In this document: positions 1-11,554 of the stretch, piece after piece
How the letters are laid out: each line of letters begins with the position of its first letter
Position numbering within the stretch: position 1 is the stretch's first letter
From: Anagrus nilaparvatae
Lineage: Eukaryota > Arthropoda > Insecta > Hymenoptera > Mymaridae
NCBI GenBank assembly: GCA_022575985.1
Contig: JAKSXM010000231.1
Span: 22,048,501 to 22,112,500 of the forward strand
Length of the DNA stretch: 64,000 bases
Direction: 5' to 3'
Translations under genes and position numbers: made by a program
The notes under the pieces: generated by a model
What the model was told of the DNA's origin: nothing
Database searches by the model: none
What the model saw: the letters and a program-made list of their open reading frames with translations, nothing else

Positions 1-1684
1 CATATAACTCATATAACTCACTAAAATTGTTTGATCAATCAGAACCATGTTAAGAACTTGAAATGAAACAAAAGCTTAAGCGCTATTTGAGTTATGATGT
101 GATAATTAGTGAAATTAACGTATATTCAACAATGACGATAATAAATTGTTAACTTTAAACTTGAAATTTCAATATTTAATTAGAAATTTGAACAAAAAAG
201 CTCTAATTATAAAATCTTGTTTATAATAAATTTACAATAACTTTTATAAAAAAATTGTTATTTATTAATAAATTCTTCTAGGTTCACTAAAACATGTATT
301 TTGTTGTTTTAGGTTGAAATAAATCATAAACTCACTAGAATTGTTTGATCTATCAGAATCCATGTTAAGAACTTGATATATAACAAAAACTTAAACGCTA
401 CTTGAGTTCAGATGTGATAATCAGAAATTTAAGCATAAAATACAATCCACAGAGGAATCCCTCTTGCGAATCGCAAGAAGTATCCCTCTTGCGAATCGTA
501 AGAATTCACAACATCTTCTGTTTATAATAATTTTTATAAAAATTAAAAAATTGTTATTTATGAATAAATAGGCTCAATAAAGACTGTATTTTGTTATTTT
601 AGGCAGAATTCCATCATATAATTCATATAACTCACTAAAATTGTTTGATCAATCAGAACCATGTTAAGAACTTGAAATGAAACAAAAGCTTAAGCGCTAT
701 TTGAGTTATGATGTGATAATTAGTGAAATTAACGTATATTCAACAATGACGATAATAAATTGTTAAATTTAAACTTGAAATTTCAATATTTAATTAGAAA
801 TTTGAACAAAAAAGCTCTAATTATAAAATCTTGTTTATAATAATTTTACAATAACTTTTATAAAAAAATTGTTATTTATTAATAAATTCTTCTAGGTTCA
901 CTAAAATATGTTTTTTGTTATTTTAGGTTGAAATAAATCATAAACTCACTAGAATTGTTTGATCTATCAGAATCCATGTTAAGAACTTGATATATAACAA
1001 AAACTTAAACGCTACTTGAGTTCAGATGTGATAATCAGAAATTTAAGCATAAAATACAATCCACAGAGGAATCCCTCTTGCGAATCGCAAGAAGTATCCC
1101 TCTTGCGAATCGTAAGAATTCGCAACATCTTCTGTTTATAATAATTTTTATAAAAATTAAAAAATTGTTATTTATGAATAAATAGGCTCAATAAAGACTG
1201 TATTTTGTTATTTTAGGCAGAATTCCATCATATAATTCATATAACTCACTAAAATTGTTTGATCAATCAGAACCATGTTAAGAACTTGAAATGAAACAAA
1301 AGCTTAAGCGCTATTCGAGTTATGATGTGATAATTAGTGAAATTAACGTATATTCAACAATGACGATAATAAATTGTTAAATTTAAACATAAAATTTCAA
1401 TATTTAATTAGAAATTTGAACAAAAAAGCTCTAATTATAAAATCTTGTTTATAATAATTTTACAATAACTTTTATAAAAAAATTGTTATTTATTAATAAA
1501 TTCTTCTAGGTTCACTAAAATATGTTTTTTGTTATTTTAGGTTGAATTAAATCATAAACTCACTAGAATTGTTTGATCTATCAGAATCCATGTTAAGAAC
1601 TTGTTATATAACAAAAACTTAAACGCTACTTGAGTTCAGATATGATAATCAGAAATTTAAGCATAAACAACAATCCACAGAGGA

Positions 1685-2290
1685 ATCCTGCTTACGAATC
1701 GTAAGAAGTATCACTCTTGCGAATCGCAAGAAGTATCCCTCTTGCGAATCGCAAGATGTATCCCTCTTGCGAATCGCCAGAAGTATCCCTCTTGCGAATC
1801 GCCAGAAGTATCCCTCTTGCGAATCGCCAGAAGTATCCCTCTTGCGAATCGCAAGAAGTATCCCTCTTGCGAATCGCAAGAAGTATCACTCTTGCGAATC
1901 GCAAAAAGTATCCCTCTTGCGAAACGCAAGAAGCATCTCTCTTCCGAATCGCAAGAAGTAACACTCTTGCGAATCGCAAGAAGTATCCCTCTTGCGAATC
2001 GCAAGAAGCATCACTCTTTCGAATCGCAAGAAGTATCACTCTTGCGAAGCGCAAGAAGCATCTCTCTTCCGAATCGCAAGAAGTATCTCTCTTGCGCATT
2101 GCAAGAAGCATCTCTCTTGCGAATCGCAAGAAGTATCCCTCTTGCGAATCGCAAGAAGCATCTCTCTTCCGAATCGCAAGAAGTAACACTTTTGCGAATC
2201 GAAAAAAGTATCCCTCTTGCGAATCGCAAGAAGTATCAATCTTGCGAATCGCAAGAATTATCACTCTTGCGAATCGTAAGAATTATAAAT
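1685..2290. repeat. 25-bp minisatellite, about 24 units
   Basis: Tandem 25-bp units consist of a 15-bp quasi-palindrome, CTTGCGAATCGCAAG (7-bp arms and one central base), followed by a 10-bp spacer such as AAGTATCCCT. Sister copies of the 613-bp satellite carry only about two units at the same place (about 462-510, 1075-1120, 2535-2582, 3150-3195), so this is a local expansion. The unit holds no stop codon in most frames, which produces overlapping spurious open frames. Confidence 0.95.
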
Positions 2291-3904
2291 CTTCTGTTTA
2301 TAATTATTTTACAATAATTTTTATAAAAAAATTGTTATTTATTAATAAATTTTTTCTAGGTTCACTAAAATATGTATTTTGTTATTTTAGGTTGAATTAA
2401 ATCATAAACTCACTAGAATTGTTTGATCTATCAGAATCCATGTTAAGAACTTGAAACATAACAAAAACTTAAACGCTTCTTGAGTTCAGATGTGATAATC
2501 AGAAATTTAAGCATAAACAACAATCCACAGAGGAATCCTGTTTGCGAATCGCAAGAAGTATCCCTCTTGCGAATCGTAAGAATTATAAATCTTCTGTTTA
2601 TAATAATTTTTATAAAAATTAAAAAATTGTTATTTATGAATAAATAGGCTCAATAAAGTCTGTATTTTGTTATTTTAGGCAGAATTCCATCATATAACTC
2701 ATATAACTCACTAAAATTGTTTGATCAATCAGAACCATGTTAAGAACTTGAAATGAAACAAAAGCTTAAGCGCTATTTGAGTTATGATGTGATAATTAGT
2801 GAAATTAACGTATATTCAACAATGACGATAATAAATTGTTAACTTTAAACTTGAAATTTCAATATTTAATTAAAAATTTGAACAAAAAAGCTCTAATTAT
2901 AAAATCTTGTTTATAATAATTTTACAATAATTTTTATAAAAAAATTGTTATTTATTAATAAATTCTTCTAGGTTCACTAAAACATGTATTTTGTTATTTT
3001 AGGTTGAAATAAATCATAAACTCACTAGAATTGTTTGATCTATCAGAATCCATGTTAAGAACTTGAAATATAACAAAAACTTAAACGCTACTTGAGTTCA
3101 GATGTGATAATCAGAAATTTAAGCATAAACAAGAATCCACAGAGGAATCCCTCTTGCGAATCGCAAGAAGTATCCCTCTTGCGAATCGTAAGAATTCGCA
3201 ACATCTTCTGTTTATAATAATTTTTATAAAAATTAAAAAATTGTTATTTATGAATAAATAGGCTCAATAAAGACTGTATTTTGTTATTTTAGGCAGAATT
3301 CCATCATAACTCACTAAAATTGTTTGATCAATCAGAACCATGTTAAGAACTTGAAATGAAACAAAAGCTTAAGCGCTATTTGAGTTATGATGTGATAATT
3401 AGTGAAATTAACGTATATTCAACAATGACGATAATAAATTGTTAACTTTAAACATAAAATTTCAATATTTAATTAGAAATTTGAACAAAAAAGCTCTAAT
3501 TATAAAATCTTGTTTATAATAATTTTACAATAACTTTTATAACAAAATTGTTATTTATTAATAAATTCTTCTAGGTTCACTAAAATATGTTTTTTGTTAT
3601 TTTAGGTTGAATTAAATCATAAACTCACTAGAATTGTTTGATCTATCAGAATCCATGTTAAGAACTTGATATATAACAAAAACTTAAACGCTACTTGAGT
3701 TCAGATATGATAATCAGAAATTTAAGCATAAACAACAATCCACAGAGGAATCCTGCATACGAATCGTAAGAAGTATCACTCTTGCGAATCGCAAGAAGTA
3801 TCCCTCTTGCTGTTTATGTTTTAAGAACTTGATATATAACAAAAACTTAAACGCTACTTGAGTTCAGATATGATAATCAGAATTTTAAGCATAAACAACA
3901 ATCC

Positions 3905-4160
3905 ACAGAGGAATCCTGCTTACGAATCGTAAGAAGTATCCCTCTTGCGAATTGCAAGAAGTATCCCTCTTGCGAATCGCAAGAAGTATCCCTCTTGCGG
4001 ATCGCAAGAAGTATCCCTCTTGCGAATCGCAAGAAGTATCACTCTTGCGAATCGCAAGAAGTATCCCTCTTGCGAATCGCAAGAAGTATCCCTCTTGCGA
4101 ATCGCAAGAAGTATCAATCTTGCGAATCGCAAGAATTATCACTCTTGCGAATCGTAAGAA
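3905..4160. repeat. 25-bp minisatellite, about 10 units
   Basis: Same unit as at 1685-2290, expanded independently to an intermediate copy number inside another copy of the satellite half-unit. It ends in the same CGAATCGTAAGAATT sequence as the other copies, which marks a fixed array boundary. Confidence 0.93.
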
Positions 4161-4712
4161 TTATAAATCTTCTGTTTATAATAATTTTTATAAAAATTAC
4201 AAAATTGTTATTTATGAATAAATAGGCTCAATAAAGTCTGTATTTTGTTATTTTAGGCAGAATTCCATCATATAACTCATATAACTCACTAAAATTGTTT
4301 GATCAATCAGAACCATGTTAAGAACTTGAAATGAAACAAAAGCTTAAGCGCTATTTGAGTTATGATGTGATAATTAGTGAAATTAACGTATATTAATATT
4401 AACGTATATTAACTATTTATTATCGTTCATATATTATAATCATATAGATTAATTATTTAGCTCTGCTTACAAAAATTAATAAATCTTTCTAGACGCGTAA
4501 AAAAGTACATCTTGAACGAGTTACTTTACAATTAACTTAAATTTTAAATATAATACAACTCGTTCACGAAGTATTTTTAATCTCAAAAGTAACATTGATT
4601 TTAACGTTAATGTGCTTAAAAGTAAATTTAAGCCTAAAATTAATTCATATATTGTATACTAACACGTACACGAAGTTATTTTGTGCAGATCTAGTTCCAA
4701 TTATTAAATTAT

Positions 4713-5160
4713 GGAAATATTTAGCAACGTTGCTAAATATTTCCAGATTTAATTAGCAACGTTGCTAATTATTTTGAGATTTAATTAGCAACGTTGCTAA
4801 TTATTTTCAGATTTAATTAGCAACGATGCTAATTATTTAAGATTTAATTAGCAACGATGCTAATTATTTTCAGATTTAATTAGCAACGATGCTAATTATT
4901 TTCATATTTAATTAGCAACGATGCTAATTATTTTCATATTTAATTAGCAACGATGCAAATTATTTTCATATTTAATTAGCAACGATGCTAATTATTTTCA
5001 GATTTAATTAGCAACGATGCTAATTATTTTCAGATTTAATTAGCAACGATGCTATTTATTTTTAGATTTAATTAGCAACGTTGCTAATTATTTTCAGATT
5101 TATTTAGCAACTTTACTAAATATTTTCAAATTTATTTAGCTACGTTGTTAAATATTTTCA
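4713..5160. repeat. 32-bp near-palindrome array 1
   Basis: Units have a 20-bp core, AATTAGCAACGTTGCTAATT (a perfect palindrome), or its CGATGC variant with one central mismatch, plus a 12-bp spacer ATTTTCAGATTT. The outer units use the perfect core and most inner units use the mismatched core. Confidence 0.95.
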
Positions 5161-5707
5161 CTATGATAAAAAATATAAAAATTATAATGATAAAAACAAT
5201 GTTTAATAATTGTTTCTAGATGTGCACAAAATAACAAGTGTAATAATAAGTGTACGTGTTGTTTTACAATATATAAATTAATTTTAGGCTTAAATTTTAC
5301 AATAACGTTAAAATCAATGTTACTTTTGATTTTAGTTAATTTTTTTTTTTGAATTTTGTGAACGAGTTGTTTAATATTAAAAATTTAAGTATATTGTAAA
5401 GTAACTTGTTCAATGTGTAGTTTTCTACACTTCTAGAATGAATTATTAAACATTGTAAGAGGAGCTAAATAATTGATAATCTTATAGTATTTTATACTGA
5501 TGTTTATTACAAATATAGTGTTAAATAATGTTACAAACAAAAATTTGGAAATATTTAGCAAAATTTTTCCTCTTGTTCGTATCATTTTTTAACATTATAT
5601 TTGTAATATACATCATTATAAAATAATATAAGATTATCAATTATTTAGCTCTGCTTACAATGTTTAATAATTGTCTCTAGATGTGTAAAAAAGTACATCT
5701 AGAACGT

Positions 5708-5718
5708 GTTACTAAAGT

Positions 5719-5722
<4 letters not shown>
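5708..5722. repeat. LINE target-site duplication, left copy
   Basis: GTTACTAAAGTAATT at 5708-5722 recurs exactly at 11540-11554. The sequence outside both copies rejoins into the uninterrupted spacer seen in sister units, for example near 29845. Confidence 0.93.
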
Positions 5723-5748
<26 letters not shown>

Positions 5749-5751
<3 letters not shown>

Positions 5752-6012
5752 GGAAATATGTGAATCTTACATCAGCCATGGAGTGTTTGCGGGCCTTAAA
5801 GACCCGCAAATTTCCATGACCGCCCAGTTGCACAAAGTGCACAACTGGGAGACCACCGACGAACGCGGTCGCCGGCTACGCCCCAGATTCTTACTGGATA
5901 AACACACTTTAAACCCCCTGTGCTTGTTTGTCCCAAACCGGAACTCCCTTTTCAGGTATAACTTCAGTTTGGGACGCGCAGCCTAGGCAACTGGCCGCTG
6001 CCTTCCCCCTGC
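5749..6012 (-). other. LINE 3' untranslated region
   Basis: This lies between the reverse transcriptase stop codon (6013-6015) and the poly(A) tail. It contains a short inverted repeat, TTTGCGGGCCTTAAAGACCCGCAAA split around TTAA, at about 5787-5811, which could form a 3' hairpin. No coding frame is supported. Confidence 0.7.
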
Positions 6013-8039
6013 CTAGTGACAGGAGAGCAATCTACGATAGAAGGCCTCCTCCTTTTTCTTCAACAAGGTGGCCCTTACGTACTCTGCTACTTTGTTCCAG
6101 TTTTCGGAACTCCGTAGCATTTCCGGGACCACCGTCTCCGGCCTCCAAATCGGGAAGGGCGGGCGCCCCTCCGAGTAGCGAACACATTCGAAGAATGTGT
6201 GCTCTACTGTATCCTTCTTGCCTGGGCAGTGCAAGCACTCCTCTGTTGCCACCTTATGCCAATGCCTCAACATGACACGGAAATACCCGTGTCCGGTTAA
6301 GAACTGGGTAAGGTAGAAATCCACCTCCCCATGCTGTCTTCCCATCCATGCCTGCAGGTTTGAGATCAGTCTGCGCGTCCATAGAGCATTCTTCTCTTGG
6401 TTCTTTTTCCATCGTTTATTCCATGCTTTCATAGAGTTGAAGCGGGCGCGAGTGGATGCCACTTCGCGCTCATCTACGCTCTCGTAGATGAATTTCCGCT
6501 CCAACGCTAGCAGGTCGATGGGTATCACCGAGGCGACAACCTGGATCGCCTCTAGAGATACCGTGTGATATCCGCAGGCAATCCTCACTGCCGCTTGCCT
6601 CTGTACAGACGATATCTTATGTCTGTACTTGGCAATTTCTGTGGTCTTCGCCCAGACTTCTGATCCGTAAAGCAGGACAGAGTTGACGACTGACATCAGG
6701 AGCCTTCGCTTCCCTGGTTTGGGTCCCCCAATGTTGGCCATGAGCCTTGACAGGGAGGATGCGACCGACGCTGCCTTTTCACACGACCTCTGAAATTGCT
6801 ACCAGAAGGTCAGCTTGTTATCAAGCTGAACTCCCAGGTATTTCACCGATGTTCGTTTTCGGATCGTGTGAGGGTTTCCGCCGTCGTCGATAATTACATC
6901 GAAGTCGGTGGGAACCCTTCGACGGTCAGCAGTACAATCTCCGTTTTTGGGATCGCAAGCTGGAGCCCGTGATCGCCCATCCAGAGGTTGATCCGTCTCA
7001 TGACTAGATTCAACCTCTCCTGGGTCACTTCCATGTCCCTGCCAGTTATGGTCAGAGCCACGTCGTTGGCGTACCCGATCAGGGAAACTCCTTCCGGGAG
7101 GTGGACGCGCAACAAGCCATCGTAAAAGGCATTCCACAGGTCCGGTCCAAGAACCGAGCCCTGCGCGATGCCTGCACTCAAAACCCTTTCACGCCTTCCA
7201 TCGAGCGTGTCGTAGAGCATTCTCCGGTCCCGCAGGTAATCCTTTAGTACGTTACCCAGATAGCTGGGTATCTGGAAATCGTACTCGAGAGACCGGATCA
7301 TGTCATCCCACCTGGCCGAGTTGAAAGCATTTTGACGTCCAGCGTTACCAGAAGGACGTCCTTGCGAATTGCAGGCCGCTTTTCCCTCTCAGCCTTTACG
7401 GTATCCACGACACGCCGGATGGCGTCTATCGTGGAATGCCCTTCACGAAAGCCATGCTGCTCCTCGGAGAGACCACCGCCCTCCTCGATTGCCCTTCTGA
7501 GCCTTGCCCGGAGCATACTCTCCATCACCTTACCAATGGTATTTAACATACACAAAGGTCTGTAAGATGATGGAGAGTCCGGGGCTCCCCCCTTGCCCTT
7601 GTTCAAGAGCACGAGACGTGCCACCTTCCACTGCTTTGGGAACACTCCAGCCACCAAACACGCATTGAACATGTTTAACAGGATACCAGGGATTACTTTA
7701 ACCGCTATTTTGAGCACTTCCGCTGGTATCCCGTCCGGCCCCGGCGCCTTACCATTTTTCATGGCCTTTATGGCCTTGACCATCTCGCCTTCGCTGAACA
7801 GCGGCACTTCCTCCCTGGGTATCACCTCAACCGGGTTTTCCCGGATGGGCCTTTCAGGTAAGAGAGCACCGACGATCCGTTCAGTCGACGCCGCGTCCAT
7901 CATGTTGTCGGACCCCCGGTTTAACTTGCCCATTACGACTTTGTAACCTAGGCCCCAGGGGTCCTTGTTTACATCATCGCGTAATGAACACAGACATCGG
8001 GCCTTGCTTTGACGGATGGCCTTGGCCAGCCGGTGTTTG
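6013..8039 (-). pseudogene. LINE reverse transcriptase and C-terminal domain, multiply broken
   Basis: RT motifs in order are APGPDGIPAEVLK, YRPLCMLNTIGK, EEQHGFREGHST, VTLDVK, AQGSVLGP and YANDVA, followed by thumb sequence and a C-terminal Cys-Cys-His-Cys motif (CLHCPGKKDTVEHTFFEC). Lesions are: a one-base frameshift near 7329-7337 just after LDVK; a second near 6920-6932; an in-frame TAG at 6799-6801; and the catalytic YADD changed to YAND (codon 7065-7067, consistent with GAC to AAC). The catalytic change alone should abolish polymerisation. The product would have copied element RNA at a nicked target. Confidence 0.88.
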
Positions 8040-9574
8040 GCGTCCTTGTGTTCCTGAGCGTCGGCCTCAAGCAGGTCTACCACAGCCATCTGGCTTGCTG
8101 TACCTTTGGTTTTGAAAATGGTGACCTGGAATAGGTCGCCATTTTCAAGACATACAGCCTTGGCGACAGCTGCCTGAATCTCTTGCTTATTAGTGACCCC
8201 ATCCAAATCTCGAATTTCGAGTTTTAGAGTGGGTATCATGTCACGAACTTTTGACTCAGGGCCCGTGGCTGCCTTAACTGCTTCTTCAAGCTTTTGCCTG
8301 TCCTCAATGGCCTCCAGTTCTATAAGGACGCTGCCGTTCTGCGTTTTCCTTATCCGGTGGACCCTTGTGCCGGACTCTTCGAGGTTCACGCTCCTCTTTA
8401 ATTCAAGGAGCGTTTCCTCGTAGCTTTTTCCCGCCGCCGGAGTAATCTGGAAGGCTTCCTTCCTTCTCCTAAACCTGCGTTTCCGCCTCGGTTTTTGAGG
8501 TTCCTCCACTTTGAGCTTTTCGCTCTGCTGCTTCGCTTTCGGCTTTTTCCTCTTTGCCTTCTTCTTGGCTTCTTCCCATTTCTCTTGGGGTTTTCCCTGT
8601 TCCTGCTGCTGCTGCTGCTGTACCACCTGCTGGTCAGACTTTTCAGTCTGAACAACTTGGCCGGTTTGCGGCCCCCTTGTTTGCTGTGATTTGGCAGCCG
8701 CTAACCTTTCTTTCTTCTGCCTTTTCTTTTCCGCCTTATTCTTGCGCCTTTTGCTCCCGTCGTTGGGATTGTCCGACTTCTCCCCGTCCGGCATCTGAGG
8801 CTTTGGCTGCTGCATGTCCTTGCGCTGTTGGCTCTGCGCTCTCACTTGTTGCAGCAGCTGCTGCCTCTTCTCCTTTTCCTGACGTTGTTTTTCCTGCCGT
8901 TGACGCAGCCTACTTTCTGCCTCTTTAGATTTCTCTATTGAGAGCACTAGTATCTTTTCAGGCTTCGTCGACTTCCCGTTCTGACCTCGATCATGGGGAG
9001 TTTTTTTGGTAGCATGCCTCAATTCTGGAGAGCTATCCGAAAAAGAAGACTATCGGACTCTCTTTGCCGAATTTCTGTCGGCTACCTTTTTGATAGCAGA
9101 CTCCATCACTTTGGTTTCTCCTTCCAGTCTCTCCCTTATCAGCTCAAGCTGTACAAGGACGTTACCAAATAGAGTGACGCCATTTTTTAGTGGCATGCCG
9201 CAGTTCTTTTGTTTCGTTGTTTGCTGCGACATGCTCTCATATGCATCCTTCATTTCAGCGTGGTGTTTTTCCATTGCCTGGACGGCTTCCTTCATCACAG
9301 CTATGTGGTGAAGAAAGGCGGCTGGCTTTTCCAGCGCTGCTTCGAAACCTTCATGAAGGCTGCCATCGCTGCCTGCTATGCATTTAAATTGGTCAGCATA
9401 GCTCTCTCGTTTTACATCTGCCATCCCCTGTGTAGATTCTACCTGCATTAGTTCTACTTGTTCTCCTTGGCCAGCTGCGTTTGAACTTGTCAGGGCTAGG
9501 GAGCCCTGTTCGTTATTGTTCTTTGGCGGTTCCTGCACGCTTTGAACCTTATTATCTTTGTTTTGCTCCATCAT
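8040..9574 (-). pseudogene. LINE ORF1 (gag-like) fused to RT, with an internal stop
   Basis: An ATG at 9574 opens a frame with a Gln/Lys-rich middle and an R1-type gag-like C-terminal region (about 8040-8430). An in-frame TAG at 9050-9052 interrupts it, and the same frame continues on both sides. Near 8010-8040 the gag-like sequence passes without a break into sequence normally found just upstream of RT (SKARC...NDPWGL-type). The gag zinc knuckles and the endonuclease region have therefore been deleted in frame. The protein would normally bind element RNA. Confidence 0.75.
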
Positions 9575-11539
9575 TATGTTTTAACTTTCCCTCCTTCTGA
9601 CCTTTGCTGTCTTGTGTGGTTGAATGCGGTACATGATGCAGCCAATCAGCACGGTGATCTCGCAGTGGTCGGCCCCCCGAACTGGGTGTCCCCTAGCGTA
9701 GTGGCCTTGTGAAAAGCCTCCCGCTCACTGCAGCAGGGCCCTATCCGGGCGCTACCCGGCACTACTACAGAAAACAAGATTATGCGCCGTCTGATAGAGC
9801 AGCCAGACCCGTTAGCTAGACGGCTCCGGGCTCCTGTACTAACCGGCGGCCTGGAGGTGCAGTTCCCAGTTTTTGATCTGTACCCTCTACGGAGTTTGCC
9901 ATCCCAATCCGGGGGGCCGACCACCGCGAGCCGCGATGATTGGCAGCATCACGCCGCTTGGTTTTTAATCTGAAAAGAAGGCTGTTTCTGGTGTATCTGT
10001 AAGAATTAAGAAAAAAAAAGAAAAGTGTGTTTAGTGGATTAATTGTTCGGCCTTTCACCGTTCAACACCCTGGGTACTAGTCCCAGGGGGTTGATCAATG
10101 TCAGTCCTGCAGATTTAGCGGGTTCGTACCACTCTGGTTGCTATCCAGCTCGCGATATTCTAGCCCGTCGCAAGACAGGAGTCAGACCTGCAACAGCCGT
10201 CACCCTCAGTGCGAAGCACAGGGGGGGGAGACCGTTAAAAGTCCTACAGATTGAAGGGGGTTAAGCCCTCATGTCTGCTGACATAATACGATATTTTGCC
10301 CGTCGTATAAACGGGATCCTCATAGGCCAATTTTAGCAGATGACCATGGTCCCAATGGTTCACATGGAAAATATTCTGTAAATTTTATCATTATAGGCAG
10401 CCAGGTAAGACCACTCAGGCCGTTGTTGCTTCGATTTGCATTGCAAAAGAAGCAAGCGATTCACCCCCAAACATCTGCTCCCATGATAAAGTTGTCATTA
10501 AATTTAATCTGCATAACTCTATGCAAATTTAGAAGCTAAGATCAATATACAAACTTGAGACGTCAGTCTCAGTGGCATTCCTGTTTCCACAAAAAGCCGT
10601 CAAGATTGAGCAGTCATTCGAGGGCCCCCCCGGTGGGCAACAATCCTAGGCTCAGTCATGTCCGAGCCAGTCACCCACCACTGTCAGGGTTTATCTGATA
10701 ATAACCAAGATTTAACCTTACGTCCCGAACGTTATTAGCTGCAACATTTAAGACACATTTAGATTAAACAATTTTTTGTTTATGACAGAAACACAAACAG
10801 CCAATCCCGACGAACTCTTCAGCTTTTTCGAGGCTTTTTCTGAATCCCCCCAGCAGGTGTTGGGCAAATGTCTCGGACGTGATTTCTTCACGTATGATTA
10901 TTTATTTATTTATTATTTATTATTTATTATTATTTCTTCACAGAAACCAGCGGCAGTAAGTTCCTGACGGATTACGGTAGGAAGACACTGTCGTGGATCC
11001 CTACCCCAGAGAGACCCTAGCAGAGTGCATCGTTCTTTGATTACTTTAATTATTATAGTAAATAAATTATAATATTTGCCATTCGTGATATCTGAAAAAG
11101 GGAAGGGTTATGTGCCCTGTTAACAGATGTCTGCAAGAAAAAATGACGAACCCCTCGCAATGAGTTCGGCGTCAATCAGCAAAGAATCATCCCACCTGGC
11201 GTCCCTAGGAAAGCTAAGTAGGGTGAAACCACCATCATTATCATGCGGGGCCATTGAGACCCCAGCCAAAAGCCATCGGTTGAGTAACGCACAAGTATGA
11301 GTTGTGCAAGCCTCAACCTTGGTCAGTGAGTGAACATTTGTATGCGCTAATGCGACAACAGGGTAGCCACAAGAAGGCTGTTCAATCCCACCTAGAGTTA
11401 TCGACACTAAGGGGCCAAACAAGTGGTCTGTAGCTTGCGCATCGTGTCAATTGGTAACTCCTACCAGTCCATGGGGCCAACCCATCTCATTCCAGCATGT
11501 CGGGTATTCACCAAAAATGGTTTATTTCCCAACCACCCC
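9575..11539 (-). other. LINE 5' region, no supported gene
   Basis: Nearly 2 kb lies upstream of the gag ATG. Open frames here are short and show no recognisable domain. It contains an inverted repeat, GTGGTCGGCCCCCCG at 9665-9679 and its exact reverse complement at 9910-9924, extending a few bases with one mismatch, and a TTA/TTTA microsatellite at about 10899-10936. The 5' end at 11539 abuts the target duplication, so the copy is not obviously 5'-truncated. Confidence 0.6.
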
Positions 11540-11554
11540 GTTACTAAAGTAATT
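11540..11554. repeat. LINE target-site duplication, right copy
   Basis: Exact copy of 5708-5722 (GTTACTAAAGTAATT). Immediately downstream the foldback spacer continues with ATTTAAAATATA as in uninterrupted copies. Confidence 0.93.

Larger units (their letters stand above)
1..4390. repeat. About 613-bp dimeric satellite, several tandem copies
   Basis: Two related halves alternate. One half has TCACTAAAATTGTTTGATC near 19, 632, 1246, 2707, 3309 and 4288. The other has CTCACTAGAATTGTTTGATC near 331, 944, 1557, 2407, 3018 and 3626. Early spacing is about 613 bp. Longer spacing occurs where the second half has an expanded 25-bp minisatellite. The copy after 3740 is rearranged: part of the second half is repeated at about 3820-3905. 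Near-identity between copies suggests recent homogenisation. No gene is seen. Confidence 0.9.
4428..5722. repeat. Foldback-like unit 1 (arms plus flanking spacer)
   Basis: The left arm (about 4445-4712) starts AATTATTTAGCTCTGCTTAC. The right arm (about 5160-5480) is its approximate reverse complement and ends GGAGCTAAATAATTGATAATC. Between them lies the 32-bp array at 4713-5160. The following spacer (5480-5707) is itself an inverted repeat around AATATTTAGCAAAATTTTT and is interrupted at 5722 by a LINE. Its continuation resumes at 11540. Confidence 0.85.
5723..11539 (-). mobile_element. Non-LTR retrotransposon, R1/I-like clade, internally deleted and dead
   Basis: The 5.8-kb insertion reads on the minus strand and has a 15-bp target-site duplication. 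A poly(A) tail shows as the T run at 5721-5748. Its GC content is clearly higher than the surrounding repeats. Gag-like coding sequence is joined directly to reverse transcriptase. The AP endonuclease and the gag CCHC knuckles expected in between are missing. The coding region has stops, frameshifts and a changed catalytic residue. The clade call rests on the RT motifs and the C-terminal Cys/His motif and is moderately sure. Confidence 0.88.

Noticed and set aside
1649..2400. Long overlapping open frames on both strands in the 25-bp array
   Set aside because: Produced by a stop-free 25-bp repeat read in all frames. The peptides are 25-residue repeats in several frames at once, with no start context or conservation.
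4713..5160. 32-bp repeats as a CRISPR array
   Set aside because: The spacers are all the same 12 bp rather than unique, no cas genes exist, and the context is eukaryotic.
5681..5986. 101-codon frame with a phenylalanine run
   Set aside because: The run is the LINE poly(A) tail read on the opposite strand.
7332..9451. Plus-strand open frames across the LINE
   Set aside because: Antisense shadows of the gag and RT coding sequence.
11120..11422. 100-codon minus-strand frame in the LINE 5' region
   Set aside because: No recognisable domain and no link to gag; it may be chance in GC-richer sequence.
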